The translations under genes were made by a program, and so were the position numbers. From assembly GCA_963592135.1 (NCBI GenBank), contig CAVAVP010000015.1, positions 3,636 to 67,635 on the forward strand: a stretch of DNA of 64,000 nucleotides, given 5' to 3'. This DNA comes from UBA3700 sp963592135. GTDB lineage: Bacteria > Bacillota > Clostridia > Christensenellales > UBA3700. This document shows, one piece after another, positions 52,272 to 61,290 of this stretch. The notes below the pieces were generated by a model. The model searched no databases. It worked only from the letters and a program-made list of their open reading frames with translations, and had not been told where the DNA came from. Every line of letters starts with the position of its first letter. Positions within the stretch are counted from its first letter, which is position 1.

Positions 52272-52426
52272 AAACAAGTCATAATTTTTTCTAAAATCAA
52301 GAAATTTACATATTTTTTACTTTTAAAATTAAGATTTTACATTCTTTATACATAAATCTCTATTGACCTATATTATTATATAAATGTAGGTTTTGGCCTA
52401 AGAATCAAAAACTAATGGAGGGATTT
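52272..52426. other. AT-rich stretch before the large lipoprotein gene
   Basis: No gene is seen. The stretch is mostly A and T with several TATTAT/TATAAA-like boxes. GGAGGG provides the ribosome binding site for the lipoprotein at 52427. No convincing -35/-10 pair can be fixed. Confidence 0.4.
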
Positions 52427-54604
52427 ATGAAAAAGAGATTACTTTTAGTTGTAGTTGCTATCGTTTTAGTAGTAGCTATGTGCTCATCTCTTGTTGCTTG
52501 TGCTAATAGCAATAACACTAATGCAAAGCCTGAAGACAAAGGTAGTTCTTCATTTAATGTAAATGGTGGTTCAAGTACAAGTAGTTCAACAAAATTAATT
52601 CAAACAACATCCAAGGCTTCTTTTGAATTATATTCAACAGAAGCTATCAATGAAACAGTAGCAGCAAGTGGTGTTAAGGTTATTAACTCAGAAACTGGTG
52701 CTGTTTTATATTCTGTAAAGGTTGCTGTTATTGATAAAGAAGGGAAGAGATTTAAATTATATGCACCTAACGGAGGGTACGATGTTGGTGGATGGTATGA
52801 AATCGAATTAACAGACTCTCGTTTATCTTTTGCTGCATATGAAAATACAAAGAAAGTTTCAATGTACATTGTTAATGGCAATGTAAACGCTGGTTATACA
52901 TCTAGTGTTAAATACAGCCAAGCTTTATATTTTAGTAATTTCTATACAAACAACGAAACTTCATATTTTGAATATAACTATGCAAGCGCAGGTCAGCTTC
53001 TAAACGTTGGTGATGTTGTACTTGTTGAAGATGATACAAGCAAAGAATATGCAGCTTATAAGATTACTTCAGTAAAAGACTTAGAAGGTGGATATTGCTT
53101 ATGTTCTTATTTAGCTCCAAAATATAACGAAATTTATGAAACACTTGAGGTTTCAGAATCAGCAGCTGTTGGTACAGATGGCGTAGTTGAGTTTGAAACA
53201 GAAGCTATTCAAGAATTTGCAGATAACTTAGTTTCAGAAGCTTTAGAGTTCGGTTTAGGAACAGCTAAGGTTGCAATTGATGCTAAATTAGATGGAGATA
53301 CAGTTAAACTTTCAGTTAAATTAACTATTCCTGATGTAGTTGAAACAGCAGATATGGTATTAACATTCAAGATAGATTCAAAGATTACAGCTGATACAGA
53401 CATTAGTTTAAATACTATTGTTGCAGCAGCAAAGAATGGTATTGATGTTACAGCTTATTTTGATAACACATTAACATTTGATGTTTCTATTGAAGATAGA
53501 TTTGAAGCTTCAGAATCAGCTGAACTTGATGATTTAATCAACAAGGTTGCTGCATTTATCAAGGGACTTGATGAAAATGATGTTGAAATCACGATGTTCA
53601 CATGGACTGTACCTATTGGTAATGGTATTGCTGATGTTTCTTTTGATGTTAAAGCAACAGCTAACTTCTCTTTCTCTGGAAAGTTAGGAGTTGAATCTAC
53701 ATCTTCAGTTAAGTTTGCTTCAACAGTTACATACGATCCATCTGCTGAAAATAATCAAGTTTCATTAAATACAACAAAACCTGAATTTGAATTCGAAACA
53801 GTTTCTGGACACATGGAAGGTGTTGCTGAAGTTAAAGTAGGTCTTTCTAGTGAAATTAAGTTTGAACTATTAGCAGGCGTTTTAATGTTAGGTATCGGTG
53901 CCGATGTTGGTAACTACAATAGAGTATATGCTGAAGTTATAACAGATAACTTATTAGAATCATTAAATGTAAATGGTGGTGCATACTTTGTAGGTGGTGT
54001 TTACTACAAGATTAAACTTTTATATGGTATCTCTACATTAAAGACAGGTTCTATTGATTTAAAGAGTGATGAAATCCAATTATACGAAGCTGGTTCTAAA
54101 TATTATGTAAATCAAATTGATTCTCAAGAAATCACAGTTAGTGCTGAACCTGTTGACTTAAAGTTAAAGGGTACACAAACAGATATGGTTGCAAATTCAA
54201 AGGCTAAAACAGAAGCTGTAGATTTAAAATATGTATCTATAGTAGATACTAATGGATATGTTCAATTAGTTGACGGAAAGATTTCTTTAACAGCCGCTGG
54301 TGTTGCTCAAGTTGCTAAACAAGCATTAAAGGGATATTCAATTACAGTTAAGTATGGAACATTTACACAAACTATTACAATAAATAGTGTTGCTACAATT
54401 GAAAAGTCTGCTTCGGATGATTCATTCACTCTTACAGAACAAGAAGTTGGTACATCAATAGTTGCAGCTGAAGCTGAATATGCAGATGGCAGCGATGTTG
54501 TTTACTCAATCAATAATGGAGTTGTTACAATCTCTGGTGCTAAAGCTGGTGTAATATTCATCAAAGTTGACGGTAGTATCGTAGCTATGGTTGTTGTAAA
54601 ATAA
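52427..54604 (+). CDS. Large secreted lipoprotein, unknown function
   Basis: The length is 725 aa. The ATG at 52427 follows GGAGGG; the upstream ATG would add four residues across that site. The signal peptide ends with the lipobox LVAC, Cys at about 25. A Ser/Asn/Gly linker (NTNAKPEDKGSSS) follows. The long middle part has repeated amphipathic beta-strands with many Asp, Val and Thr (for example TAKVAIDAKLDGDTVKLSVKL), like a lipid-binding or beta-helical barrel. The last 150 residues (KLKGTQTD, then ITVKYGTFTQTITIN and YADGSDVVYSINNGVVTISG) look like two Ig-like (BIG-type) domains. No enzyme motif is seen. A terminator follows. Confidence 0.75.
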   Translation: MKKRLLLVVVAIVLVVAMCSSLVACANSNNTNAKPEDKGSSSFNVNGGSSTSSSTKLIQTTSKASFELYSTEAINETVAASGVKVINSETGAVLYSVKVAVIDKEGKRFKLYAPNGGYDVGGWYEIELTDSRLSFAAYENTKKVSMYIVNGNVNAGYTSSVKYSQALYFSNFYTNNETSYFEYNYASAGQLLNVGDVVLVEDDTSKEYAAYKITSVKDLEGGYCLCSYLAPKYNEIYETLEVSESAAVGTDGVVEFETEAIQEFADNLVSEALEFGLGTAKVAIDAKLDGDTVKLSVKLTIPDVVETADMVLTFKIDSKITADTDISLNTIVAAAKNGIDVTAYFDNTLTFDVSIEDRFEASESAELDDLINKVAAFIKGLDENDVEITMFTWTVPIGNGIADVSFDVKATANFSFSGKLGVESTSSVKFASTVTYDPSAENNQVSLNTTKPEFEFETVSGHMEGVAEVKVGLSSEIKFELLAGVLMLGIGADVGNYNRVYAEVITDNLLESLNVNGGAYFVGGVYYKIKLLYGISTLKTGSIDLKSDEIQLYEAGSKYYVNQIDSQEITVSAEPVDLKLKGTQTDMVANSKAKTEAVDLKYVSIVDTNGYVQLVDGKISLTAAGVAQVAKQALKGYSITVKYGTFTQTITINSVATIEKSASDDSFTLTEQEVGTSIVAAEAEYADGSDVVYSINNGVVTISGAKAGVIFIKVDGSIVAMVVVK

Positions 54605-54626
54605 TCTTAATTAAAATATAAAATTT

Positions 54627-54660
54627 TAGGAGTAGTTGTAAAGCTACTCCTATCTTTATT
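54627..54660 (+). terminator. Terminator after the large lipoprotein gene
   Basis: TAGGAGTAG (54627-54635) pairs with CTACTCCTA (54644-54652), 9 bp with an 8-base loop, followed by TCTTTATTTATT. It is a good terminator despite the mixed T-tract. Confidence 0.75.
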
Positions 54661-54713
54661 TATTGAAATATTTATATATATAATATAAAATATTTAATGC
54701 AAGAGGAAAAAAT

Positions 54714-55886
54714 ATGAAGAAGACAATAGTAGTATTAACAACAATTATTATGATTATTTCTATGGTATTTGTATTTGTATCATGTAAAGATAAAACTAAG
54801 CAGGTAGAATTAAAATATTATGAAGATTCTGAATTTGGTTTATTCTTTTATGGAACTAATCATGATGCCTTATATAATAGAACTTCAAATGGTTATGATT
54901 TAGTTGGAACTGTTGATATGGTTCGTGCTAAAGATGCGGTTTCAAATATAGATTATTTTGATTCGGAAAAACCTACAATAATATGGGTACATGGTTGGGA
55001 GCCAGATGCTATACCTACAACGGATTATGTATTATGTTTAGGTGGTGATACTCAAAAGAATATAGATATGGACAATATGTCATATCCTAAATATTTAAGA
55101 GAATTAGGATATAACGTTGCTACATTTAATTATTGTGGTGACGGTACAACTAGAAATTATGCTAATAGTTTACCAGATATATATTATTATGCATTTGCTT
55201 CAGTTGATGGGTACGAAGAATCTTTAGCGTATTTATTTGCCTCTGAACTTTGTTTAAATCTTAAAGATTATACAAAAGATATTACATATATAGGTCATAG
55301 CTGTGGAAGTTTTGTGACTCTTGCTGTAAATAATATGGTAGATTATTTTATAACAAACGGTACAGTTACTAATAAAAATCTACTTGCATCAAGCATTCAT
55401 TTAGCTGATCCTTATATAAATACAATGGGTGATACACAATTTGAATATATATATGCTACAAATGAGCTAGTAAATGGTCGAAAAAAAGTTGAGGTTTGCC
55501 AAGATATTATTTGTAATTTATATGACAAATATTCAGTTCCTACTGTTGTTTACTTGGGAATGAGTGTTGCATCATCTGAGTTTAAAACAAATGACACAGA
55601 AAAGTATAACCTTATTGCTTCGAAATGTATTGTAGTAGATATGACAGGATTACAAAGTAAATACACAGGCGTTTTAGGCAGCGGTGGAGTTCATGTTATT
55701 GCTAGAGATTGGGTATTACAATCTGTAATGTCCGAAAAATTAAAAGATCAAAATGAAGATTTAGCACCATCTGCAAAACTAACAAAAGATGAACTTTTAA
55801 GTCTCGTTGGTAATCAATATAAACAAGTTAATAAATCATTAAAATTAAATTCAGATTCTATGACAAAGGTAGATAGTTTAATTTAA
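54714..55886 (+). CDS. Lipid-anchored alpha/beta hydrolase (lipase-like)
   Basis: The length is 390 aa. The signal peptide ends with the lipobox FVSC (Cys at about 24). The oxyanion motif is IWVHGWEPDA (HGW, about 97). The nucleophile elbow is YIGHSCGSFV (G-H-S-C-G, Ser about 195), and the Asp and His are likely in LADPYIN and GSGGVHVIARDW. It should cleave ester or lipid bonds outside the cell. It has its own ribosome binding site (AGAGGA) and stands alone between a terminator and argG. Confidence 0.85.
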   Translation: MKKTIVVLTTIIMIISMVFVFVSCKDKTKQVELKYYEDSEFGLFFYGTNHDALYNRTSNGYDLVGTVDMVRAKDAVSNIDYFDSEKPTIIWVHGWEPDAIPTTDYVLCLGGDTQKNIDMDNMSYPKYLRELGYNVATFNYCGDGTTRNYANSLPDIYYYAFASVDGYEESLAYLFASELCLNLKDYTKDITYIGHSCGSFVTLAVNNMVDYFITNGTVTNKNLLASSIHLADPYINTMGDTQFEYIYATNELVNGRKKVEVCQDIICNLYDKYSVPTVVYLGMSVASSEFKTNDTEKYNLIASKCIVVDMTGLQSKYTGVLGSGGVHVIARDWVLQSVMSEKLKDQNEDLAPSAKLTKDELLSLVGNQYKQVNKSLKLNSDSMTKVDSLI

Positions 55887-56041
55887 AAATGAAAATATGC
55901 GTTTAATATGCATAAATATGCGTATAAAATATGAAAATAAAGTAAATTGTTGAATAAAATTGATTAAAAATAAAATTTATTTACAATTTATTCAAAAGAA
56001 ATTAAAATATGTTTGAAAATAAAATTTAGGAGATACTAAAA
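55887..56041. promoter_or_regulatory. argG upstream region with ARG-box-like inverted repeat
   Basis: TTGAATAAA (55950-55958) and TTTATTCAA (55987-55995) form a perfect 9-bp inverted repeat. The TGAATAA half-sites are close to the ArgR (AhrC) box core of Bacillota. A second unusual element is three TATGC copies within 28 bases at about 55903-55930, spaced 11-12 bp. Both lie within 140 bases of argG and could carry arginine repression. Confidence 0.5.
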
Positions 56042-57268
56042 ATGAGTGAAATTAAGAAAGTAGTACTTGCATATTCAGGCGGACTAGATACATCTATTAT
56101 TATTCCTTGGTTAAAGGAAAATTATAATAACTGTGAAGTTATTGCAGTTTCAGGTGATGTAGGACAAGGAACAGAACTTGATGGACTTGAAGAAAAGGCA
56201 ATCAAGACTGGTGCTAGTAAGTTATATATTGAAGATTTAAAAGACGAGTTTATTGATGATTATGTTTTTCCAACATTAAAAGCTGGTGCTAGATATGAAG
56301 GAACATATCTTTTAGGTACATCTTTTGCTAGACCAATTATAGCAAAGAGAATTGCGGAGATTGCTTTAAAAGAGGGCGCTGATGCAATTTGTCATGGTTG
56401 TACAGGTAAGGGAAATGACCAAGTAAGATTTGAATTAACAATTAAAGCTATTGCTCCAAAAATGAAGATTATTGCTCCTTGGAGAATTTGGAATATTAAG
56501 TCAAGAGATGAGGAAATTGATTATGCTGAAGCACATAATATTCCTCTAAAGATTAATAGAGAGACAAATTATTCTAAAGATAAGAACTTATGGCATTTAT
56601 CTCATGAAGGAATGGATCTTGAGTCTCCTGCAAATGAACCACAATATGAAAAAGAAGGGTTTTTAGAGCTTGGTGTATCTCCTATTCAAGCTCCAGATAA
56701 GCCAACATATGTTTCAATTAGTTTTGAAAAAGGTGTTCCAGTTGCTGTTGATGGAGTAAAGATGAAGGGCTCAGATATTGTTGCTAAATTAAATAAACTA
56801 GGCGGCGAAAATGGTATTGGTCTTATAGATATAGTTGAAAATAGATTAGTGGGTATGAAATCTCGTGGAGTTTATGAAACTCCAGGCGGAACAATTCTTT
56901 ATCATGCTCATGAAGTCCTTGAAACAATATGCTTGGATAAGGAAACAATGCACTATAAACAACAAATGTCTTATAAATTTGCAGATATAGTATATAATGG
57001 CCAATGGTTTACACCGCTTAGAGAAGCATTATCAGCCTTTGTAGATAAGACACAAGAAACTGTAACAGGTGAAGTTAAATTAAAGTTATACAAAGGAAAT
57101 ATTATTAATGCTGGTGTTACATCTCCATATACATTATACGACGAGGATGTTGCTTCATTTGGTGATGACGGTGGTGCATACGATCAAAAAGATTCTGCTG
57201 GATTTATTAACCTATTTGGATTACCAATTAAGGTTAAAGCCATGATGGATCAAAAGAGAAATAAATAA
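56042..57268 (+). CDS. argG: Argininosuccinate synthase
   Basis: This 408-aa enzyme joins citrulline and aspartate with ATP to give argininosuccinate. The ATP loop is VLAYSGGLDTSIIIPWL (about 8-24). GDVGQG, HGCTGKGNDQVRFE and SREINYSKD-like INRETNYSKD (about 175-184) are conserved. The C-terminal SPYTLYDEDVASFG is typical. AGGAG precedes the ATG. It forms an operon with argH, 10 bases downstream, ended by a strong terminator. The rest of the arginine pathway is not in the window. Confidence 0.97.
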   Translation: MSEIKKVVLAYSGGLDTSIIIPWLKENYNNCEVIAVSGDVGQGTELDGLEEKAIKTGASKLYIEDLKDEFIDDYVFPTLKAGARYEGTYLLGTSFARPIIAKRIAEIALKEGADAICHGCTGKGNDQVRFELTIKAIAPKMKIIAPWRIWNIKSRDEEIDYAEAHNIPLKINRETNYSKDKNLWHLSHEGMDLESPANEPQYEKEGFLELGVSPIQAPDKPTYVSISFEKGVPVAVDGVKMKGSDIVAKLNKLGGENGIGLIDIVENRLVGMKSRGVYETPGGTILYHAHEVLETICLDKETMHYKQQMSYKFADIVYNGQWFTPLREALSAFVDKTQETVTGEVKLKLYKGNIINAGVTSPYTLYDEDVASFGDDGGAYDQKDSAGFINLFGLPIKVKAMMDQKRNK

Positions 57269-57278
57269 GGAGTTCTAA

Positions 57279-58655
57279 ATGAACGATAAAATGTGGCAAG
57301 GCCGCTTTACAAAAGAATTAGATAGTAGAGTTAATGATTTTAACTCTTCTATTTCTTTTGATTGCCGTCTTTATAAGGAAGATATTACTGGAAGTATTGC
57401 TCATGCAACAATGCTAGGCAATCAGGGAATTATTGCAAAAGAAGATAGTCAAGCTATTGTTAAAGAATTAAAAAATATTTTAGAAGAGTTGGAAAGTGGC
57501 AAACTTCAATTTGATATGACTGCTGAGGATATCCATATGTTTGTTGAAGCTGAACTTACAAAGAGGCTAGGTGTTGTAGGAAAAAGACTTCACACAGCGC
57601 GCAGCAGAAACGATCAAGTTGCTTTGGATGGAAAGATGTATGTAAAGAATCAAATAATTGAAATTAAAGCTCTATTAAAGGCTCTAATAGGTACTTTACT
57701 AAACATTGCAGAAAAAAATCTAGATACAGTTATGCCTGGATATACACATATGCAAAGAGCACAACCGGTTACATTTGCTCATTATATGATGGCATATGTT
57801 GAAATGTTTAAAAGAGATTTAAAAAGATTAGATAACGCATATGAGATAATGGATTTAATGCCACTAGGTTCTGGTGCGCTTGCGTCTACTACATACAATA
57901 TAAATAGAGAAGAAGTAGCATCTCTTTTAGGATTTAAGAGTGTAACGTTAAATAGTTTAGATGGTGTTTCAGATAGAGATTTTTGTATGGAAACAGCATC
58001 AGATTTATCTATTTGTATGGTTCATCTATCTAGATTAAGTGAAGAAATTATCTTATGGTGTAGTTGGGAATTTAAATTTATTGAACTTGATGATGCGTAT
58101 GCGACAGGATCATCTATTATGCCACAAAAGAAAAACCCAGATATAACAGAGTTGGTTCGTGGAAAAACGGCAAGAGTTATAGGAGATTTAAATACTCTTC
58201 TTGTTATGATGAAAGGAATTCCTCTTGCTTATAATAAAGATATGCAAGAGGATAAAGAGGCTATATTCGATGCAATAGATACTGTAAAGATGTGCTTGAA
58301 GACTGTAATTCCAATGCTTGAAACAATGAAAGTTAACAAAGAAAATATGTTAAAAGCAGGACAAAAAGGTTTTATTAATGCAACAGATTGTGCGGATTAT
58401 TTAGTTAAAAAAGGTCTTGCGTTTAGAGATGCGTATAAGATAACAGGAACACTTGTTGCAAAATGTATTGAACTAAATGAAACTTTAGATTCACTTCCAG
58501 TTTCTGAATATAAGAAAATATGCGATGTCTTTGAGGAGGATATTTATAACGAAATTTCGCTAAATGTGTGCGTTAAAGGAAGAAAAGTTGTTGGAGGCCC
58601 AGCACCTGAGACTGTAAAGAATCATATAGATAAAGTTAGAAAAGAATTGAAATAA
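57279..58655 (+). CDS. argH: Argininosuccinate lyase
   Basis: This 458-aa enzyme of the aspartase/fumarase superfamily splits argininosuccinate into arginine and fumarate. MWQGRFTKELD at the start, HTARSRNDQVALD (about 105-117), and the signature GSSIMPQKKNPDITE (about 280-294, catalytic Ser) are all present. The C-terminal VKGRKVVGGPAPETV is also usual. It follows argG with a gap of ten bases and a weak ribosome binding site (AAGGAG), and is ended by a perfect terminator. Confidence 0.97.
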   Translation: MNDKMWQGRFTKELDSRVNDFNSSISFDCRLYKEDITGSIAHATMLGNQGIIAKEDSQAIVKELKNILEELESGKLQFDMTAEDIHMFVEAELTKRLGVVGKRLHTARSRNDQVALDGKMYVKNQIIEIKALLKALIGTLLNIAEKNLDTVMPGYTHMQRAQPVTFAHYMMAYVEMFKRDLKRLDNAYEIMDLMPLGSGALASTTYNINREEVASLLGFKSVTLNSLDGVSDRDFCMETASDLSICMVHLSRLSEEIILWCSWEFKFIELDDAYATGSSIMPQKKNPDITELVRGKTARVIGDLNTLLVMMKGIPLAYNKDMQEDKEAIFDAIDTVKMCLKTVIPMLETMKVNKENMLKAGQKGFINATDCADYLVKKGLAFRDAYKITGTLVAKCIELNETLDSLPVSEYKKICDVFEEDIYNEISLNVCVKGRKVVGGPAPETVKNHIDKVRKELK

Positions 58656-58672
58656 TTTTGAGTAGGCAATAT

Positions 58673-58717
58673 ATAGAGGTTATTTGGCAAAAAAAACAAT
58701 AACCTCTATTTTTTTTT
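58673..58717 (+). terminator. Terminator of argGH
   Basis: ATAGAGGTTATT (58673-58684) pairs perfectly over 12 bp with AATAACCTCTAT (58698-58709), followed by nine T (58709-58717). Confidence 0.95.
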
Positions 58718-58835
58718 CCAATTTGTATATAAATTAAATATGGACAAAATATGTTTTATAAATATTCAATAAAATGAATAAAAATTAATAAATAAAAAAT
58801 TCTTAAAAAAGGCATAAAAACTATAAAATTGGGTA

Positions 58836-58864
58836 TTGACACTATATTTTTGCTTTGGTACAAT
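58836..58864 (+). promoter_or_regulatory. Consensus promoter of the HU gene
   Basis: TTGACA (58836-58841), 17 bases and TACAAT (58859-58864) match the sigma-A consensus closely. The leader of about 118 bases contains ATGGATA (58875-58881) and TATCCAT (58917-58923), a 7-bp stem around a G-rich loop. Confidence 0.85.
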
Positions 58865-58988
58865 GTAGTTGTGGATGGATAAGGGGGGAAAGCTCGATAT
58901 TCCAAGAAAATAGGTCTATCCATACAAAAAAATAATCGTTGTATATATACAACACAAAAACTAAATTTATAAGGAGAATTTGGAAATT

Positions 58989-59258
58989 ATGAATAAGACA
59001 GATTTAATCGCAGCAGTTGCAGATGCAGCTAAGATCACAAAAGTAGACGCAGAAAAAGCAGTTAATGCTACAGTAGATTCTATTGTTGCAGCTTTAAAGA
59101 AAGGCGACAAGGTTGCTATCCAAGGATTTGGTGGCTTCGAAGTTAAGACAAGAGCAGCTAGAGTTGGTAAACACCCACAAACAGGTGCTAAGATTACTAT
59201 CCCAGCTTCAAAGACAGTAGCTTTCAAAGTTGGTAAGGCTCTTAAGGAAACTCTTTAA
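58989..59258 (+). CDS. hup: DNA-binding protein HU
   Basis: This 89-aa histone-like dimeric protein bends DNA. MNKTDLIAAVADAAKITKVD at the N-terminus, GFGGFEV, and the arm region RAARVGKHPQTGAKITIPAS are diagnostic. The ATG at 58989 follows AAGGAG with 12 bases spacing; a TTG at 58980 would sit only 3 bases from it. The strong promoter and long leader fit its usual abundance. A terminator follows at once. Confidence 0.97.
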   Translation: MNKTDLIAAVADAAKITKVDAEKAVNATVDSIVAALKKGDKVAIQGFGGFEVKTRAARVGKHPQTGAKITIPASKTVAFKVGKALKETL

Positions 59259-59285
59259 TAGTTAATTTAATTATCGAGAAAATTA

Positions 59286-59314
59286 AGCACTTAGAAATCT
59301 AGGTGCTTTTTTTT
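59286..59314 (+). terminator. Terminator of the HU gene
   Basis: AGCACTTAG (59286-59294) pairs with CTAGGTGCT (59299-59307), with one wobble, 4-base loop, followed by eight T (59307-59314). Confidence 0.9.
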
Positions 59315-59325
59315 ACATTATGATT

Positions 59326-59340
59326 TATAATCATCTTATG
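59326..59340 (+). promoter_or_regulatory. -10 box directly before an ATG: possible leaderless start
   Basis: TATAAT (59326-59331) ends six bases before the ATG at 59338, where transcription would normally begin. No ribosome binding site lies before this ATG or before the one at 59320. No good -35 box is seen; a T-run from the HU terminator occupies that place. Confidence 0.45.
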
Positions 59341-59796
59341 GAAAAGATTAAAAATAGAAAACAAAAAGCTTTTGATTTATTTACACAAGGATATTGTTGC
59401 GCTCAAGCTGTTGCCGGAGCCTTTTCGGATTTAGTTAATATCTCCGAAGATGATTTATTAAATTTGTCTTGTTCTTATGGCGCAGGATTTTCAGGTACAA
59501 GAAATTTGTGTGGTGCTGTATCTAGCATTGGACTCGTTTTAGGTCTTGTAGATAAAATTGAAAATATAAAGCCACAAGATAAGCAACTAGTATTTGCTAA
59601 AGTATCTTCCTTGGCTGGAGAATTTCAAGATAAAAATGGCTCACTTATTTGTGCGGAACTTTTAAAAGGCGTAGCTGAAAAATATAAGAATTATACACTC
59701 CCTGTTGAAAATAAGGACGATAAGTTTGTAAGACCATGTATTATTTTTGTGTTAGAGTGTGTTGATTTAATTGAAAAGTATTTAGAGAAGGAATAA
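59338..59796 (+). CDS. C-GCAxxG-C-C family protein
   Basis: This 152-aa redox-type protein has the conserved cysteines: GYCCAQAVAGAF (C-C-A-x-x-V), then NLSCSYGAGF, LCGAVSSIGLVLG, CAELL and RPC. The family is common in Clostridia; its cysteines are thought to bind a metal cluster or take part in redox chemistry, but no reaction is established. The start at 59338 gives the usual family N-terminus (MEKIKNRKQKAFDLF). The alternative ATG at 59320 adds six residues without a binding site. It is a single-gene unit between two terminators. Confidence 0.8.
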   Translation: MEKIKNRKQKAFDLFTQGYCCAQAVAGAFSDLVNISEDDLLNLSCSYGAGFSGTRNLCGAVSSIGLVLGLVDKIENIKPQDKQLVFAKVSSLAGEFQDKNGSLICAELLKGVAEKYKNYTLPVENKDDKFVRPCIIFVLECVDLIEKYLEKE

Positions 59797-59831
59797 AATA
59801 TATTTGTCAATAAGAAAAAACTAGAATGATT

Positions 59832-59867
59832 CTAGAAAGCACATATTACGTGTTTTCTAGTTTTTTT
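59832..59867 (+). terminator. Terminator after the C-GCAxxG-C-C gene
   Basis: CTAGAAAGCAC (59832-59842) pairs with GTGTTTTCTAG (59850-59860), 11 bp with one wobble, followed by seven T. Confidence 0.85.
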
Positions 59868-59932
59868 ATTCTTGAATAATAAAATATAATATATTATTAT
59901 ATTAATGTTGAATTGAAAAGGAGAAGGATACT

Positions 59933-61240
59933 ATGAAAATAGCAAACGAGTATGCAAAAGACTACAAAGTTCAAGAACAAACTGACTTTGCAGTAAAGGG
60001 AATTACTGATATTTGTAATGATATCGGTCCAAGACGCCCAGGTTCGCCAGAAGAATTAAAGGCACAAGAATATATGGGCGATTTAATGAAGAAGTATTGT
60101 AATAAAACAGAAATTGAATCATTTACTCTTCACAGACAAGGATTTATGGGATTTATTCCGTTTACTGTTGTTTGTGGTGTAGCTTCAGTTTTTGTAAATG
60201 CATTTGCTTCATCTTTAATAGCTTTTATTTTGTGCGTTCTAGCATTTGTTCCTTTTGTCTTGGAATTTATTATGTATAAAGAATTTGATGATTGTTTATT
60301 CCCAAAACAAACATCTCATAACTTAATTAACACAGTATCTCCAAAGGGAGAAGTTAAGAAAAGATTTGTTTTAATTGGCCATTCAGATAGCCAATTTAAC
60401 TGGAATATAAATGAATTATTTGGTAAGTTTACGGAAAAGGGTGGACTTCTTGCAAAATTATTAGTAGAAGTTCCCGCAGTTGTAGGACTTGTAATTCAAA
60501 CAATTTTTGCACTTGTATCATTTATTGCAATAATGGTTCAAGGAGAAGGTATAATGACAGGTGTTTTAAACTCACGATTAGACTCTTATTGGTTTTATGT
60601 ATTATTCTTTGTTGTAAGCTGTGTGTTTATTCCATTTGAAATTTCGTTTATTTTCTTCCAAGATTGGAAAAAATCAGTTCCTGGAGCTTCTGATAACTTA
60701 TCGGGCTGTTTCGTAGGCATGTCTGTTTTAAAGGCTCTAAAGGAAGCAGGAGTAGAGTTTGAAAATACTGAACTTAGAATGATTTGCTCAGGTTCAGAGG
60801 AGGCAGGTCTTCGTGGTGCTAAGGCATACGCTAAGGCTCATGAACAAGAATTAAAAGATATACCAACAGTTGTTATTGCTATTGATACATTTAGAGATTT
60901 AGAGGATATGGCAATTTATGATAGAGATTTATCTGGAACATTACAGCATGATTGGGGTGCCAAATATCTAATAAAGAATGCTGCATTAAATTGCGGTAGA
61001 GATTTAAAATTTGAATCAATTTATGTAGGTGGTTCTGATGGTGCTGCATTTACTCAACGTGGTGTTAAAGCTACAACTCTTGCAGCTATGAACCCAGATC
61101 CTCCAACATATTACCATACAGTTAATGATACTCCAGAAAATTTAAGACCAGAAGCAATTACAGCTGGTATTGAAATTCTAATTGAAGCTGTTTGTATGTA
61201 TGATAAAGAAGGTTTACCAGAAAAACCTGAAAACAAATAA
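59933..61240 (+). CDS. M28-family metallopeptidase with internal membrane helices
   Basis: The length is 435 aa. The zinc residues of M28 aminopeptidases are visible as HSD in LIGHSDSQF (about 149-151), SDNLSG (about 254), the catalytic pair in GSEEAGLRG (about 285), Asp in AIDTFRD and His in YYHTVNDTPENL near the end. Unlike secreted M28 enzymes there is no signal peptide. Two hydrophobic stretches (about 66-107 and 180-245) interrupt the catalytic domain, so the active site may face the membrane. GGAGAAGGA precedes the ATG. A peptide-turnover role is likely, with the cleavage site unclear. Confidence 0.82.
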   Translation: MKIANEYAKDYKVQEQTDFAVKGITDICNDIGPRRPGSPEELKAQEYMGDLMKKYCNKTEIESFTLHRQGFMGFIPFTVVCGVASVFVNAFASSLIAFILCVLAFVPFVLEFIMYKEFDDCLFPKQTSHNLINTVSPKGEVKKRFVLIGHSDSQFNWNINELFGKFTEKGGLLAKLLVEVPAVVGLVIQTIFALVSFIAIMVQGEGIMTGVLNSRLDSYWFYVLFFVVSCVFIPFEISFIFFQDWKKSVPGASDNLSGCFVGMSVLKALKEAGVEFENTELRMICSGSEEAGLRGAKAYAKAHEQELKDIPTVVIAIDTFRDLEDMAIYDRDLSGTLQHDWGAKYLIKNAALNCGRDLKFESIYVGGSDGAAFTQRGVKATTLAAMNPDPPTYYHTVNDTPENLRPEAITAGIEILIEAVCMYDKEGLPEKPENK

Positions 61241-61260
61241 TTTTTAAAAAGATGTTTTTT

Positions 61261-61290
61261 AAGCGTAGCAATTAAATGCTACGCTTTTTT
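61261..61290 (+). terminator. Terminator of the M28 gene
   Basis: AAGCGTAGCA (61261-61270) pairs perfectly with TGCTACGCTT (61277-61286), followed by more T. It lies across the last codons of the convergent beta-mannosidase gene. Confidence 0.9.
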
